Shown here piece after piece: positions 1 to 9,241 of a DNA stretch of 64,000 nt. How positions within the stretch are numbered: position 1 is the stretch's first letter; each line of letters begins with the position of its first letter. Made by a program: the position numbers and the translations under genes. The notes under the pieces were generated by a model, which saw nothing but the letters and a program-made list of their open reading frames with translations, searched no databases and was not told the DNA's origin. Origin of the DNA: Bacillota bacterium (GTDB taxonomy: Bacteria; Bacillota; Clostridia; Lachnospirales; Lachnospiraceae); assembly GCA_023391695.1 (NCBI GenBank), contig JAEWAK010000073.1, positions 1 through 64,000 on the forward strand, written 5' to 3'.

Positions 1-11
1 GAAAGGTTGTG

Positions 12-824
12 ATGTTAGGGTTGGAAAAAAAGCTGACTTTGTATGGCTTTAACAACCTCACAAAAACACTTAGCTTCAACATCTATGATGTTTGCTATGC
101 AAAAAGTGAGAGAGAACAAAAGGATTATATTGCTTATATTGATGAACAGTATAATTCTGAAAGGTTAACCAAAATCTTATGCGATGTAACGCAAACAATC
201 GGAGCACATGTACTTAATATTTCAAAGCAGGATTATGATCCTCAGGGAGCTTCCGTTAATATTTTAATAGCAGAAGGAGATTTATCTTCGGAGCATATTG
301 ACGAGTCCTGCAACCAGGGAAAATATTCCGTACAGTTAGGGGATACAGTACATGCCCATTTGGACAAAAGTCACGTTACGGTGCATACTTTTCCGGAGTA
401 TCATCCTGATAACTCCATTTCCACTTTTCGTGTAGATATTGATGTATCTACCTGTGGTGAAATATCACCACTTAACGCGCTGGATTATCTAATCGGTAGT
501 TTTGATTCTGATATCATCACCATTGATTACAGGGTCAGAGGATTTACCCGAGATGTTGAGGGCAAAAAATATTATATTGACCATGATATAACCTCCATTC
601 AGGATTATATCGATGATGTTACCTTGACCAAATATGACGCAATTGATGTGAATGTATACCAGTCTAATATTTTTCACACCAAGATGCTGATAAAAGAAAT
701 AGAACTGCAAAACTATCTTTTTAATCTTGACGTATATGAATTACCGCCCAAACAAAGGCTTGAAATAACGAGTAATCTTCGAAAAGAGATGATTGAGATA
801 TTTAGCGGCATGAATATATATTAG
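12..824 (+). CDS. speD: S-adenosylmethionine decarboxylase proenzyme, SpeD (E. coli-type)
   Basis: Makes decarboxylated S-adenosylmethionine, the aminopropyl donor for spermidine synthesis. The protein is about 270 residues, matching the long E. coli-type SpeD rather than the short Bacillus/archaeal form. The motif KSHVTVHTFPE (residues 119-129) contains Ser120, which in this family is the self-cleavage site that becomes the pyruvoyl cofactor. I start at ATG 12 because an AAAGG ribosome site lies at 2-6 with 5-nt spacing; a GTG at 9 is too close to it. The start is near the window edge, so upstream control cannot be seen. It is 15 bp upstream of speA and clearly co-transcribed with it. Confidence 0.93.
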   Translation: MLGLEKKLTLYGFNNLTKTLSFNIYDVCYAKSEREQKDYIAYIDEQYNSERLTKILCDVTQTIGAHVLNISKQDYDPQGASVNILIAEGDLSSEHIDESCNQGKYSVQLGDTVHAHLDKSHVTVHTFPEYHPDNSISTFRVDIDVSTCGEISPLNALDYLIGSFDSDIITIDYRVRGFTRDVEGKKYYIDHDITSIQDYIDDVTLTKYDAIDVNVYQSNIFHTKMLIKEIELQNYLFNLDVYELPPKQRLEITSNLRKEMIEIFSGMNIY

Positions 825-839
825 TGCGGAGGTAGAGCT

Positions 840-2297
840 ATGAACATACTTCTGCAGCAAAAAGCGCCCATTCACGAAGCGCTTCTAAGACATAAGTCAA
901 ACCGGGTTGTTCCATTTGACGTACCGGGACACAAAGGAGGCCGGGGGAATAAGGAATTAACGGAATTTTTAGGTGAAAACTGTATGAAAGTTGACGTAAA
1001 TTCCATGAAGCCCCTGGACAATCTTTGCCATCCAACCTCTGTCATTCGTGAAGCAGAACAGATTGCGGCAGATGCCTTTGGTGCAAAAGCGGCATTTTTC
1101 ATTGTAAATGGAACAACAGCCTCTGTACAGGGGATGATCATGTCCGTCTGTAAGGCAGGGGATAAAATCATAATGCCCAGAAATGTACACCGGAGTGCTA
1201 TTAATGCCTTAGTAGTCTGCGGTGCTGTTCCTGTGTATGTAAATCCCGGCGTTAACAAGGATCTTGGTATACCCTTGGGAATGTCCTTAGCCGATGTAAA
1301 GGAAGCAATTCTTAAAAATCCGGATGCGAAAGCAGTTTTGGTGAATAATCCGACTTATTACGGTATATGCTCTGACTTAAAAGGAATTGTGGAATTTGCT
1401 CATGAGCGCGGGGTGAAAGTACTGGCAGATGAAGCACATGGCACCCATTTTTATTTTGGTGAAGCCATGCCGGTTTCCGCCATGGCGGCGGGAGCGGATA
1501 TGGCGGCCGTAAGTATGCATAAAACCGGAGGCTCCCTTACCCAAAGTTCCTTTTTGCTGTGCGGTGAAGGGGTAAATTCCCATCATGTAAGGCAGGTCAT
1601 TAATTTGACCCAGACTACCAGCGGTTCTTACCTGTTACTGGTATCCCTGGATATTGCAAGAAAGAATTTAAGCTTAAACGGCAGGGAACTATTTAAAAAA
1701 ACGGTGGACATTGCCGAATATGCCAGGGGAGAAATCAACAAACTGGGCGGTTACTATGCCTTTGGAGAAGAATTGATTGACAAAGCTGCCGTTTATGATT
1801 TTGACCCGACAAAATTATCCGTCCATACCAGAAATATGGGCCTTGCCGGAATTGAGGTTTATGACCTCCTAAGGGATGAATACGGGATACAGATTGAATT
1901 CGGTGACATCAGTAATTTCCTGGCCATTCTATCGGCCGGTGACAGGAATTTAGAGATCGAGCGGCTGATTGCTTCCCTGTCGGAAATCAAACGTTTATAT
2001 GGAAAAGAAGATAAATCGGACCTGTTTGACCATGAATATATTAATCCGGAGGTTGTTTTAGCACCCCAACAGGCATTTTACAGTTCCAAAAAATCTTTCC
2101 CTATCCGAAAAGCCGTCGGCAGAATCTGCGGTGAATTTGTTATGTGTTATCCGCCGGGTATACCCATACTGGCACCGGGTGAGAGGATAACGGAGGAAAT
2201 TGTTAATTATATCCTTTATGCCAAGGAAAAGGGCTGCCTTCTTACAGGAACCGAAGATATGGCAGTGAACAATATTAACGTGGTGGAGGTGGATTAA
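840..2297 (+). CDS. speA: Orn/Lys/Arg decarboxylase family, probable arginine decarboxylase
   Basis: A PLP-dependent fold-type I decarboxylase of 485 residues, the short Gram-positive form that lacks the N-terminal receiver-like wing domain of the E. coli enzymes. The PLP lysine is in SMHKTGG (Lys228) and the cofactor aspartate in DEAHG (197-201). Substrate choice among arginine, lysine and ornithine cannot be read from sequence; the position between speD and speE and the resemblance to Bacillus SpeA favour arginine. If so, agmatine must still be converted to putrescine, and no agmatinase or agmatine deiminase gene lies in this window. A GGAGG ribosome site (830s) precedes ATG 840, and the stop codon overlaps the speE start. 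Confidence 0.85.
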   Translation: MNILLQQKAPIHEALLRHKSNRVVPFDVPGHKGGRGNKELTEFLGENCMKVDVNSMKPLDNLCHPTSVIREAEQIAADAFGAKAAFFIVNGTTASVQGMIMSVCKAGDKIIMPRNVHRSAINALVVCGAVPVYVNPGVNKDLGIPLGMSLADVKEAILKNPDAKAVLVNNPTYYGICSDLKGIVEFAHERGVKVLADEAHGTHFYFGEAMPVSAMAAGADMAAVSMHKTGGSLTQSSFLLCGEGVNSHHVRQVINLTQTTSGSYLLLVSLDIARKNLSLNGRELFKKTVDIAEYARGEINKLGGYYAFGEELIDKAAVYDFDPTKLSVHTRNMGLAGIEVYDLLRDEYGIQIEFGDISNFLAILSAGDRNLEIERLIASLSEIKRLYGKEDKSDLFDHEYINPEVVLAPQQAFYSSKKSFPIRKAVGRICGEFVMCYPPGIPILAPGERITEEIVNYILYAKEKGCLLTGTEDMAVNNINVVEVD

Positions 2298-3145
2298 TGG
2301 ACTTATGGTATACGGAAAATCATACGGAAGAGGCACGGTTCTCCATAAAAATAGACAAACAGTTAATCAGCCTGCAAAGCGATTTCCAAAGGATCGATAT
2401 ATTTGAATCCAGGGAATTCGGCAGGATATTAACTTTAGACGGCTATCTGATGGTTACGGAAAAGGATGAATTCATTTATCACGATATGATCACCCATGTT
2501 CCTCTGGCAACCAATCCGGATATAAAAAATGTACTGGTAATTGGCGCCGGAGACGGCGGAACCGTAAGGGAACTGCTCCGCTATGATACCATTTCCCATA
2601 TTGATATGGTGGAAATCGACGAAGAAGTGGTTAAGGTGTGCAGGGAATACCTGCCTGTAACTGCCTGCGGCCTGACGGACGAAAGAGTACACCTGTATTT
2701 TGAAGACGGTTTAAAGTATGTCCGCAGACAGGAAGGAAAATACGATCTGATAATCGTAGATTCCACGGATCCTTTCGGACCGGGAGAAGGGCTCTTTACC
2801 AAAGAATTTTACGGTAACTGTTACCGCGCCTTAAATGAGGAGGGGATTTTAGTGAACCAGCATGAAAGTATGTATTATTCCTCTTATGCGGCTTCCATGA
2901 AGCGCGCCCATCAGAGAATAAAGGCTTCATTCCCCATCGCTAAAATCTATCAGGCCCATATTCCCACCTATCCGTCCGGCCATTGGCTCTTTGGCTTTGC
3001 TTCAAAAAAGTATGATCCGGTAAAAGATCTGGATGCGGAGAAATGGAATAAGTTAGGCTTAAAAACCCGGTATTATAATACGGATTTACATGTAGGGGCT
3101 TTTGCAATCCCTAATTATGTAAAGGAACAACTGGAAAGTGAATAA
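2297..3145 (+). CDS. speE: Spermidine synthase (polyamine aminopropyltransferase)
   Basis: Transfers the aminopropyl group of decarboxylated SAM to putrescine. The 282 residues comprise the short N-terminal beta region and a Rossmann methyltransferase-like fold with the glycine-rich GAGDGG loop (83-88) and the catalytic aspartate region VDSTDP (154-159). Length and motifs match Bacillus-type SpeE. Its ATG shares one base with the speA stop (TAATG), so translation is probably coupled. The ribosome site is GGTGG inside the end of speA. Amine acceptor specificity (putrescine versus another diamine) is inferred from the family. Confidence 0.92.
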   Translation: MDLWYTENHTEEARFSIKIDKQLISLQSDFQRIDIFESREFGRILTLDGYLMVTEKDEFIYHDMITHVPLATNPDIKNVLVIGAGDGGTVRELLRYDTISHIDMVEIDEEVVKVCREYLPVTACGLTDERVHLYFEDGLKYVRRQEGKYDLIIVDSTDPFGPGEGLFTKEFYGNCYRALNEEGILVNQHESMYYSSYAASMKRAHQRIKASFPIAKIYQAHIPTYPSGHWLFGFASKKYDPVKDLDAEKWNKLGLKTRYYNTDLHVGAFAIPNYVKEQLESE

Positions 3146-3195
3146 AAAATATTGTAGCCAAAAGCAAAGTTTCAATTAAGAAAATATAATTTTTT

Positions 3196-3340
3196 ACAGT
3201 TCAGTTATAGATACCGCGAAGTGTTTTTGTGAGTGGAGCAGAGCGGAAGTAAAAAAAATTGAGTTTACAAACGCGAAATTATGCAAATGCATAATTTATG
3301 CGCATAAAAGGCTGCTATGAAGCCGTAAGGCTGATTAGAA
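3196..3340. repeat. Palindromic intergenic element, copy A of a MITE-like family
   Basis: This intergenic stretch splits the polyamine cluster. Its core (3217-3250) closely resembles the core of the element at 45976-46143: a GTGTTTTTGTGAGTG string followed by AGC(A)GAGCGGAAGT. A perfect 10-bp inverted repeat with a 2-nt loop lies at 3276-3297. The ends are decayed compared with the 46.0-kb copy. It could add a hairpin to the transcript between speE and the dehydrogenase gene. Confidence 0.6.
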
Positions 3341-3390
3341 ACATTATTATGGAGCGAATCAGGTAAAATACAATTTAAGGAGGAATATTC

Positions 3391-4590
3391 ATGGGAAAAG
3401 CGTTAATTATCGGCGCCGGAGGCGTCGCCAGTGTTGTAGTGCATAAATGCTGCCAGAATCCTGACGTGTTCGGGGAGATTTTAATCGCCAGCAGGACCGT
3501 ATCAAAATGCGATGTATTAAAGGAAAAATTAGAGGGCGGAAAAACTAAAATTTCAACTGCGCAGTTAGATGCGGATAATACTTCTGAAATCATTGCTTTA
3601 ATCAATCGGTTTAAACCGGATATTGTTATTAATGTAGCACTTCCATACCAGGATTTGACCATTATGGATGCCTGCCTTGCCACGAAAGTGGATTATCTGG
3701 ATACGGCCAATTATGAACCTTTGGATACGGCGAAATTTGAATATAAATGGCAGTGGGCTTACCGGGAGAAATTTAAGGAAGCCGGTATTACGGCAGTCCT
3801 CGGCTGTGGTTTTGACCCGGGGGTTACCGGGGTATTCTCCGCCTACGCCATGAAGCATTATTTTGATGAGATCCATCAGATTGATATATTGGATGCCAAT
3901 GCGGGGGACCATGGCTATCCCTTTGCCACCAACTTTAATCCGGAAATCAATATCCGTGAAGTAACCGCCAACGGCAGCTATTTCGAAAACGGTAAATTCC
4001 TGGAAACAGAACCTATGTCCATTAAACGGGTATATAATTTCCCGGAAATCGGCCATAAGGACATGTACCTTCTGCATCATGAGGAAATGGAATCTCTGGC
4101 TCTAAATATGAAGGGAATTCGCAAGATCCGTTTCTTTATGACTTTTTCCGAACGGTATTTAACTCATCTTAAGGTACTTGAGAATGTAGGTATGACTTCC
4201 ATTGAGCCCATTGAATTTGAAGGCAAAAAAATTGTTCCCCTTCAGTTTTTAAAGGCGGTTCTTCCTGACCCGGCTTCCTTAGGATCAAGGACCAAAGGAA
4301 AAACCAATATCGGATGTATCTATCAGGGGACCAAAGACGGACAGCCTAAAAATTATTATGTATATAATGTATGCGACCATGAGGAATGCTATAAAGAAGT
4401 GGGTTCCCAGGCAATTTCCTATACAACGGGTGTACCGGCCATGATCGGTGCCATGATGGTGTTGACCGGCAAATGGAAAAAGCCCGGTGTCTTTAATGTG
4501 GAAGAATTTGATCCGGATCCTTTTATGGAACAGTTAAATAAACAGGGCCTGCCCTGGAAGGAAGACTTTAATCCTTCCTTAGTGGATTAA
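3391..4590 (+). CDS. Carboxynorspermidine/carboxyspermidine dehydrogenase (saccharopine dehydrogenase-like)
   Basis: Condenses a diamine with aspartate semialdehyde and reduces the imine with NADPH, giving carboxyspermidine (from putrescine) or carboxynorspermidine (from diaminopropane). The 399-residue protein starts with a dinucleotide fold, GAGGVA at residues 8-13, and has the saccharopine dehydrogenase C-terminal domain. It has the usual family length. Pairing with the nspC-like decarboxylase downstream distinguishes it from a lysine-pathway saccharopine dehydrogenase. ATG 3391 has AAGGAGG just upstream. It shares strand and context with speD-speA-speE but is separated from them by 245 bp that hold a repeat element. 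Confidence 0.88.
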   Translation: MGKALIIGAGGVASVVVHKCCQNPDVFGEILIASRTVSKCDVLKEKLEGGKTKISTAQLDADNTSEIIALINRFKPDIVINVALPYQDLTIMDACLATKVDYLDTANYEPLDTAKFEYKWQWAYREKFKEAGITAVLGCGFDPGVTGVFSAYAMKHYFDEIHQIDILDANAGDHGYPFATNFNPEINIREVTANGSYFENGKFLETEPMSIKRVYNFPEIGHKDMYLLHHEEMESLALNMKGIRKIRFFMTFSERYLTHLKVLENVGMTSIEPIEFEGKKIVPLQFLKAVLPDPASLGSRTKGKTNIGCIYQGTKDGQPKNYYVYNVCDHEECYKEVGSQAISYTTGVPAMIGAMMVLTGKWKKPGVFNVEEFDPDPFMEQLNKQGLPWKEDFNPSLVD

Positions 4591-4695
4591 CCTGTCTGTG
4601 AAATACGATACAAATTTTCACCAGGCATAGACCTTGAATTTTGCGGCAGCCCCATCCGAATGAGATGCGTAAAGCCCGCGCAGATAGGAGTTATC

Positions 4696-5832
4696 ATGAA
4701 TTTTGATGTAAAAAATCTCCCGACCCCTGCTTATATCGTAGATGAAAGCCTGCTTATAAAAAATCTGGAAACCTTAAAACAGGTATCTGACCGGACAGGC
4801 TGTAAAATCCTGCTGGCACAGAAGGCTTTCTCCATGTTTTCGGAATATCCGTTGATCGGGGAATACCTGCAGGGTACCACAGCCAGCAGCCTTTATGAAG
4901 CCAGGCTTGGCAGGGAAGAGATGAAAGGCGAGGTACACATATTTTCACCGGCCTATCGGGAAGAAGAAATAGAGGAAATCATTTCTATCTGTGACCATAT
5001 GGTATTTAACTCCTTTGCCCAGTGGAAGAAGTTTAAATCCAGGGTAAAAGCACAGGAAAGACCCATTGAATGCGGAATCCGGATCAATCCGGAGTATTCG
5101 GAGATAGAGACCGATATTTATAATCCCTGTATCCCGGGTTCCAGGTTCGGCGTTACCTTATCCCGGTTTGAGACGGAGGATTTAGAGGGAATTGACGGCA
5201 TCCATTTTCATACCATGTGTGAACAGAATTCCGATGTATTAGAGCGAACCATACAGGTAGTGGACGAGAAATTCGGTAAATATATCAGTAAAATGAAATG
5301 GATTAATTTCGGGGGCGGCCATCATATAACCAGGTCGGATTATGACATAGAAACCCTGATCCGTTCCATACTGTTCATAAAAGATAAATACGGTGTGGAC
5401 GTGTACTTAGAGCCGGGTGAGGCAGTGGCACTGAACACAGGATATTTGGCTGCCAAGGTATTGGATACCCTGGAAAATGGCATGGATATTGCCATACTGG
5501 ATACTTCCGCAGCCTGCCATATGCCGGATGTCCTTGAGATGCCTTACCGTCCGGAAATCATTGGTGCCGGGAAACTGGGTGAATATCCCTATACTTACCG
5601 CCTTGGAGGACCTACCTGCCTGGCAGGGGACGTTATCGGGGATTATTCCTTCAGGGAACCTTTAAAAGAAGGAGATATTCTGGTTTTCTGCGATATGGCC
5701 CATTACTCCATGGTTAAGAATAATACTTTCAATGGAATCGGATTACCCTCCATTGCCCTGTGGAGCCCGGACAAAGGGACAAGGATTATACGGCGTTTTG
5801 GATACGAAGACTTTAAAATGAGGTTATCCTGA
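4696..5832 (+). CDS. nspC: Carboxynorspermidine/carboxyspermidine decarboxylase
   Basis: PLP-dependent fold-type III (alanine racemase-like) decarboxylase that removes the carboxyl group to yield spermidine or norspermidine. In the 378-residue protein the PLP lysine is in AQKAF (Lys43), and the conserved MCEQNSD and GPTCLAGD motifs of NspC are present. An in-frame ATG at 4660 would add 12 residues, but only ATG 4696 has a good ribosome site (ATAGGAG at 4684-4690), so I use that one. It is the last gene of the polyamine group; a hairpin terminator follows at 5900. Confidence 0.9.
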   Translation: MNFDVKNLPTPAYIVDESLLIKNLETLKQVSDRTGCKILLAQKAFSMFSEYPLIGEYLQGTTASSLYEARLGREEMKGEVHIFSPAYREEEIEEIISICDHMVFNSFAQWKKFKSRVKAQERPIECGIRINPEYSEIETDIYNPCIPGSRFGVTLSRFETEDLEGIDGIHFHTMCEQNSDVLERTIQVVDEKFGKYISKMKWINFGGGHHITRSDYDIETLIRSILFIKDKYGVDVYLEPGEAVALNTGYLAAKVLDTLENGMDIAILDTSAACHMPDVLEMPYRPEIIGAGKLGEYPYTYRLGGPTCLAGDVIGDYSFREPLKEGDILVFCDMAHYSMVKNNTFNGIGLPSIALWSPDKGTRIIRRFGYEDFKMRLS

Positions 5833-5899
5833 ATATATCGTTTGTTTTGAAAGGATTAAATACATCATATTGATATATGAATTATTTTTTAAAAAAAGC

Positions 5900-5926
5900 C
5901 AGTCTCAATTGAGATTGTCTTTTTTT
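5900..5926 (+). terminator. Rho-independent terminator after nspC
   Basis: Perfect TCTCAATTGAGA palindrome (5903-5914), extended by three more pairs, followed by TCTTTTTTT. It ends the polyamine transcript. Confidence 0.8.
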
Positions 5927-5966
5927 ATATTTGAAAGTACTGACCTGACCCCGGCTAAATAAAATG

Positions 5967-5988
5967 TTTATATAAACGTTTATATAAA
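5967..5988. promoter_or_regulatory. 22-bp perfect palindrome, probable LacI-family operator
   Basis: A perfect 22-bp palindrome centred on a CG step, with core TATAAACGTTTATA. LacI-family regulators characteristically recognise AT-rich palindromes with a central CG, and lacI paralogue 1 starts 172 bp downstream. The half site TGTTTATATAAA (5965-5976) is repeated at 6114-6125, just before that start codon. This fits autoregulation or control of the transporter operon, but binding is inferred. Confidence 0.6.
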
Positions 5989-6159
5989 ATATTTACCAGA
6001 AAAATAGTAAAATGCCATTTGGTACTAAAAAAATATACGTTATAAACAAATTAAGCCACTTATAATAGTAAATATTTAACAAATAATACATAATTATTCC
6101 AAATATGATTGAATGTTTATATAAAATATTTATAATGTAATTACAAAAGGAGTGATGTT

Positions 6160-7188
6160 TTGAAACCGAGTATCAGAAATATCAGTGATATCACCGGGTT
6201 TTCCCCTGCAACCGTTTCCAATGCATTAAATCGCAAAAAAGGTGTTAACGAAGAAACTTCAAAAACGATTTTTAGAATTGCGGATGAAATAGGTTATGTA
6301 AACGAATTTAAAATAGCAAGAATTATGCTGGTAATCTATAAGAGAAACGGTTCAATTGTTGATAATTCTCCGTTTTTTACAAATTTACTGGAAGGTGTGG
6401 AGACCTCGTGCAGAGAATTTGGTTATGATATGACAATCTGTAATCTTGACCGGCGAAGTGACTCTTATGAAACCAGACTAAGTGAAATTCTTAATGATAG
6501 ATCCACCGCGATTATTATGTTGGGAACGGAAGCACAGGATGAGGATTTTGAAAGATTTAAGGATACAAAATGTCCTATGGTGATTTTAGATAGTTGGAGT
6601 ACTTCCATGGAATTCAATGGAATTCTGATTAATAACACGGATTCTGCGAAGAATGCAGTTGAGTATCTGATTGAAAAGGGTCATACAAAGATTGGTTATC
6701 TAAGAGGAAGGTTCCGTATTAAGGCTTTCAGTGCAAGAGCCAATGGCTATGCAAGGGCATTACATAAAAAGGGTATCCATATCAAAGAAGAATATATTGT
6801 GACGCTGGATACCACAATGGACGGTGCGTATAAGGATATGCTTACCTTTTTGGAAAAAAAACCATCCATTCCTACGGCTTTTTTTGCAGATAATGATATG
6901 ATTGCGCTTGGTGCAATGAAAGCTCTGATTGAAAAGGGATACCGTATCCCCGAGGATGTATCTTTAATTGGATTCGATGATTTGTCGTCTGGAGGGATAG
7001 CAACCCCGACATTAACTACCATACGGGTATTTAAAGAAGAGATGGGGCAGATGGCAGTCCGAAGGCTTCTTGATATAATCAAAAATGGTACGGGTATCAA
7101 GTCTAAGACACAGGTCTGTACGGAATTTATAGAGAGAGATAGCGTAAAAGATTTAACGAAACAGATCCTGAAACCGAAGGAAGGTTAG
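6160..7188 (+). CDS. LacI-family transcriptional regulator (paralogue 1)
   Basis: The 342-residue protein has an N-terminal LacI helix-turn-helix (ISDITGFSPATVSNALN, residues 8-24) and a periplasmic-binding-protein-like sugar-sensing domain ending in the usual GFDDL...TTI region. The start is TTG 6160, with AAAGGAG at 6146-6152; a nearby ATG at 6155 runs into a stop after two codons. About four in five residues match the second regulator at 11935, and both begin MKPSIR, so the two are recent paralogues flanking one transporter. The effector sugar is unknown. Palindromic and repeated AT-rich sites lie upstream. Confidence 0.92.
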   Translation: MKPSIRNISDITGFSPATVSNALNRKKGVNEETSKTIFRIADEIGYVNEFKIARIMLVIYKRNGSIVDNSPFFTNLLEGVETSCREFGYDMTICNLDRRSDSYETRLSEILNDRSTAIIMLGTEAQDEDFERFKDTKCPMVILDSWSTSMEFNGILINNTDSAKNAVEYLIEKGHTKIGYLRGRFRIKAFSARANGYARALHKKGIHIKEEYIVTLDTTMDGAYKDMLTFLEKKPSIPTAFFADNDMIALGAMKALIEKGYRIPEDVSLIGFDDLSSGGIATPTLTTIRVFKEEMGQMAVRRLLDIIKNGTGIKSKTQVCTEFIERDSVKDLTKQILKPKEG

Positions 7189-7270
7189 GGGGGCAGGCAG
7201 TATTATCATAAGAACTCACGAAGAAAACTTCGTAGTATCTATAAAACTATATATGAATCAGGAGGTAATT

Positions 7271-8326
7271 ATGAAAAAATTAAAAAAGGTATTGGCAGGG
7301 TTTATGGCAGTGGCATTAATGGGTATGATGCTTGGGGGGTGTGGAAGCAAAGAAACAGATACGGCTGCAGAACCGGCGGCAACCGGGTCAACCGGCAGCA
7401 GCACGGATAAGGCGGAAACAGAAACTCTGGCTAAAGAGCCGACTGCTGCCCTTACCGGTGGTGGAACGAATCTGATCTATATCATTACACCCTCACATTC
7501 CAATCCTTTCTTTAAAACAGAAGCGGAAGCGGCAGCAGCAAAAGCACAGGAATTGGGATATGAAGTAAAAATAGTATCTCATGATGACGATCCTACGAAA
7601 CAGTCGGAATTATTTGATACTGCAATTTCTGAAAAAGCAGCAGCGATTATTTGTGATAATGCAGGTTCTGATGCAACCGTTGCTGCAGTACAAAAAGCAA
7701 GGGATAATAACATTCCTGCATTTTTAATTGACAGAGAAATCAATGAATCGGGAATTGCAATTTCCCAAATTGTTGCAAACAACTATCAAGGCGCAAAGGC
7801 GGTTGCGGAAGTTTTCGTTGAAGCTATGGGCGAAAAAGGAAAGTATGCGGAGTTGTTAGGAAAAGAATCCGATACCAATGCCGGTGTCAGATCAAGTGCA
7901 TTTCATGAAGTAATCGATCAGTATCCGGAATTGGAATTGGCAGCAACCCAGACGGCTAATTGGGAACAGGCCGAAGCATATACTAAGATGGAAACCATTA
8001 TCCAATCCAATCCGGATATTAAAGGTGTTATCTGCGGCAATGACACGATGGCTATGGGTGCGGCGGCTGCAATTGAGGCAGCCGGATTAAAAGACGTAGC
8101 GATTATTGGTGTTGACGGCAGTGATGATGTCAGAGATGAAATTAAAGCGGGAAACATTACTGCTACTGCGCTTCAACAAGCGGCCTTAATCGCTGAGATG
8201 GCAGTGCAGCAGGCGGATGATTATTTAAAGAAGGGCACAACAGGCTTAGATGAGAAGCAGTTGGTTGACTGTATTGTAATTACAGAAGAGAATGCGGATC
8301 AGTTATCGGCATTTCGGTTCAAGTAA
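7271..8326 (+). CDS. Ribose-type sugar ABC transporter, substrate-binding lipoprotein
   Basis: Captures a sugar outside the cell for the ATPase and permease encoded downstream. The N-terminus is a lipoprotein signal with lipobox LGGC (Cys24), then a low-complexity linker and a periplasmic-binding-protein fold like RbsB (SNPFFKTE, GNDTMAMGA, GVDGSDDV motifs). An in-frame ATG at 7253 exists, but the GGAGG ribosome site (7261-7265) lies between it and ATG 7271, so the latter is the start. The substrate is not certain. DUF2291-containing clusters often move pentoses or related sugars. Confidence 0.9.
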   Translation: MKKLKKVLAGFMAVALMGMMLGGCGSKETDTAAEPAATGSTGSSTDKAETETLAKEPTAALTGGGTNLIYIITPSHSNPFFKTEAEAAAAKAQELGYEVKIVSHDDDPTKQSELFDTAISEKAAAIICDNAGSDATVAAVQKARDNNIPAFLIDREINESGIAISQIVANNYQGAKAVAEVFVEAMGEKGKYAELLGKESDTNAGVRSSAFHEVIDQYPELELAATQTANWEQAEAYTKMETIIQSNPDIKGVICGNDTMAMGAAAAIEAAGLKDVAIIGVDGSDDVRDEIKAGNITATALQQAALIAEMAVQQADDYLKKGTTGLDEKQLVDCIVITEENADQLSAFRFK

Positions 8327-8368
8327 ACCTGGTGTACAAACATCAACTTGTCGGTATACTGACAGAGA

Positions 8369-8411
8369 GATAAGGTACGGTTAATATAAATTATAAAAAT
8401 CGTACCTTATC
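8369..8411 (+). repeat. Hairpin between the binding-protein gene and the rest of the operon
   Basis: Perfect 11-bp inverted repeat GATAAGGTACG / CGTACCTTATC with a 21-nt AT-rich loop and no T run. It may be a processing or stabilising hairpin that raises binding-protein mRNA relative to the downstream genes, or an operator. A separate 12-bp palindrome CAAGCCGGCTTG lies at 8473-8484. The rest of the 256-bp gap shows nothing I can name. Confidence 0.45.
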
Positions 8412-8582
8412 GAATGAAAAACTTTGCAGATATCAAATAATTTATTTACTTACCCTTATTTAAGTATTATCGCAAGCCGGCTTGTGACAGGCATGGAACC
8501 GGTATGAGAAATTAAGCAGGTGCTATCTTGCCGTTGTCAGTAATTCACAATCCAATATATAAAACGGAGAAACGGGGGAAAA

Positions 8583-9224
8583 ATGCAGAAAAAATTATTA
8601 TTTTTAATTATGACAGCTGTTATATTAATGTCAAATATGACAGGCTGCATGAAGATTGTTAAGATTGGCGAAGAGGGAAAACTTACCGGTGAAGTTGAAT
8701 TTAATGCCGGTGATGATGTTGCGGAAATATGGGATTCGGCTGCTTTACCTGAACTGACAGGAAAAGCGGTGGAGCTATCGACTCTATTATCAGAATCCAA
8801 GGGAGATATAAAATCACTTGCAGATCAATACGGCAAATATTCCATGGGTACTTCCGGAGAACTTAATTACACGGTAAAAGGTGCGGCAACCGTTAAAGAA
8901 GTGAATACAGAGAAAAAAGCCGGGTATGTGGAATTGGCATTGGAGGATTATTCCGGACCGGCGGTGATCCGCCTGCAGGCCGGACCGGTATTTAAGGGTT
9001 CCGCAGTAAGAGATTCCTTGGATATCATCAAATTTGAGGATTATAAGAATCAGGTTGACTATGCAGCCGTTTCACAGAGCATTCATGATATTATTAAAAC
9101 ATCAGTTATTGACCAGGTCGATTTGACCGCTTTGGAAGGAAAACAAATTGAATTTACAGGCTGTTTTACAGCGGATAAAGACGACCTTTTATTAATTACT
9201 CCGGTTACTTTGACTGTAAAATAA
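8583..9224 (+). CDS. DUF2291-family lipoprotein of the sugar ABC operon
   Basis: A 213-residue predicted lipoprotein with a short signal and the lipobox-like sequence MTGC (Cys22). The rest is soluble and matches what I recall of DUF2291, a family found almost only inside ribose-type ABC transporter operons. Its function is not established; an extracytoplasmic accessory role in substrate capture is plausible. The start ATG 8583 follows a GGGGGA-like ribosome site. The ATPase gene follows 17 bp after the stop. Confidence 0.78.
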   Translation: MQKKLLFLIMTAVILMSNMTGCMKIVKIGEEGKLTGEVEFNAGDDVAEIWDSAALPELTGKAVELSTLLSESKGDIKSLADQYGKYSMGTSGELNYTVKGAATVKEVNTEKKAGYVELALEDYSGPAVIRLQAGPVFKGSAVRDSLDIIKFEDYKNQVDYAAVSQSIHDIIKTSVIDQVDLTALEGKQIEFTGCFTADKDDLLLITPVTLTVK

Positions 9225-9241
9225 AAGAGGAGGCATGAACC

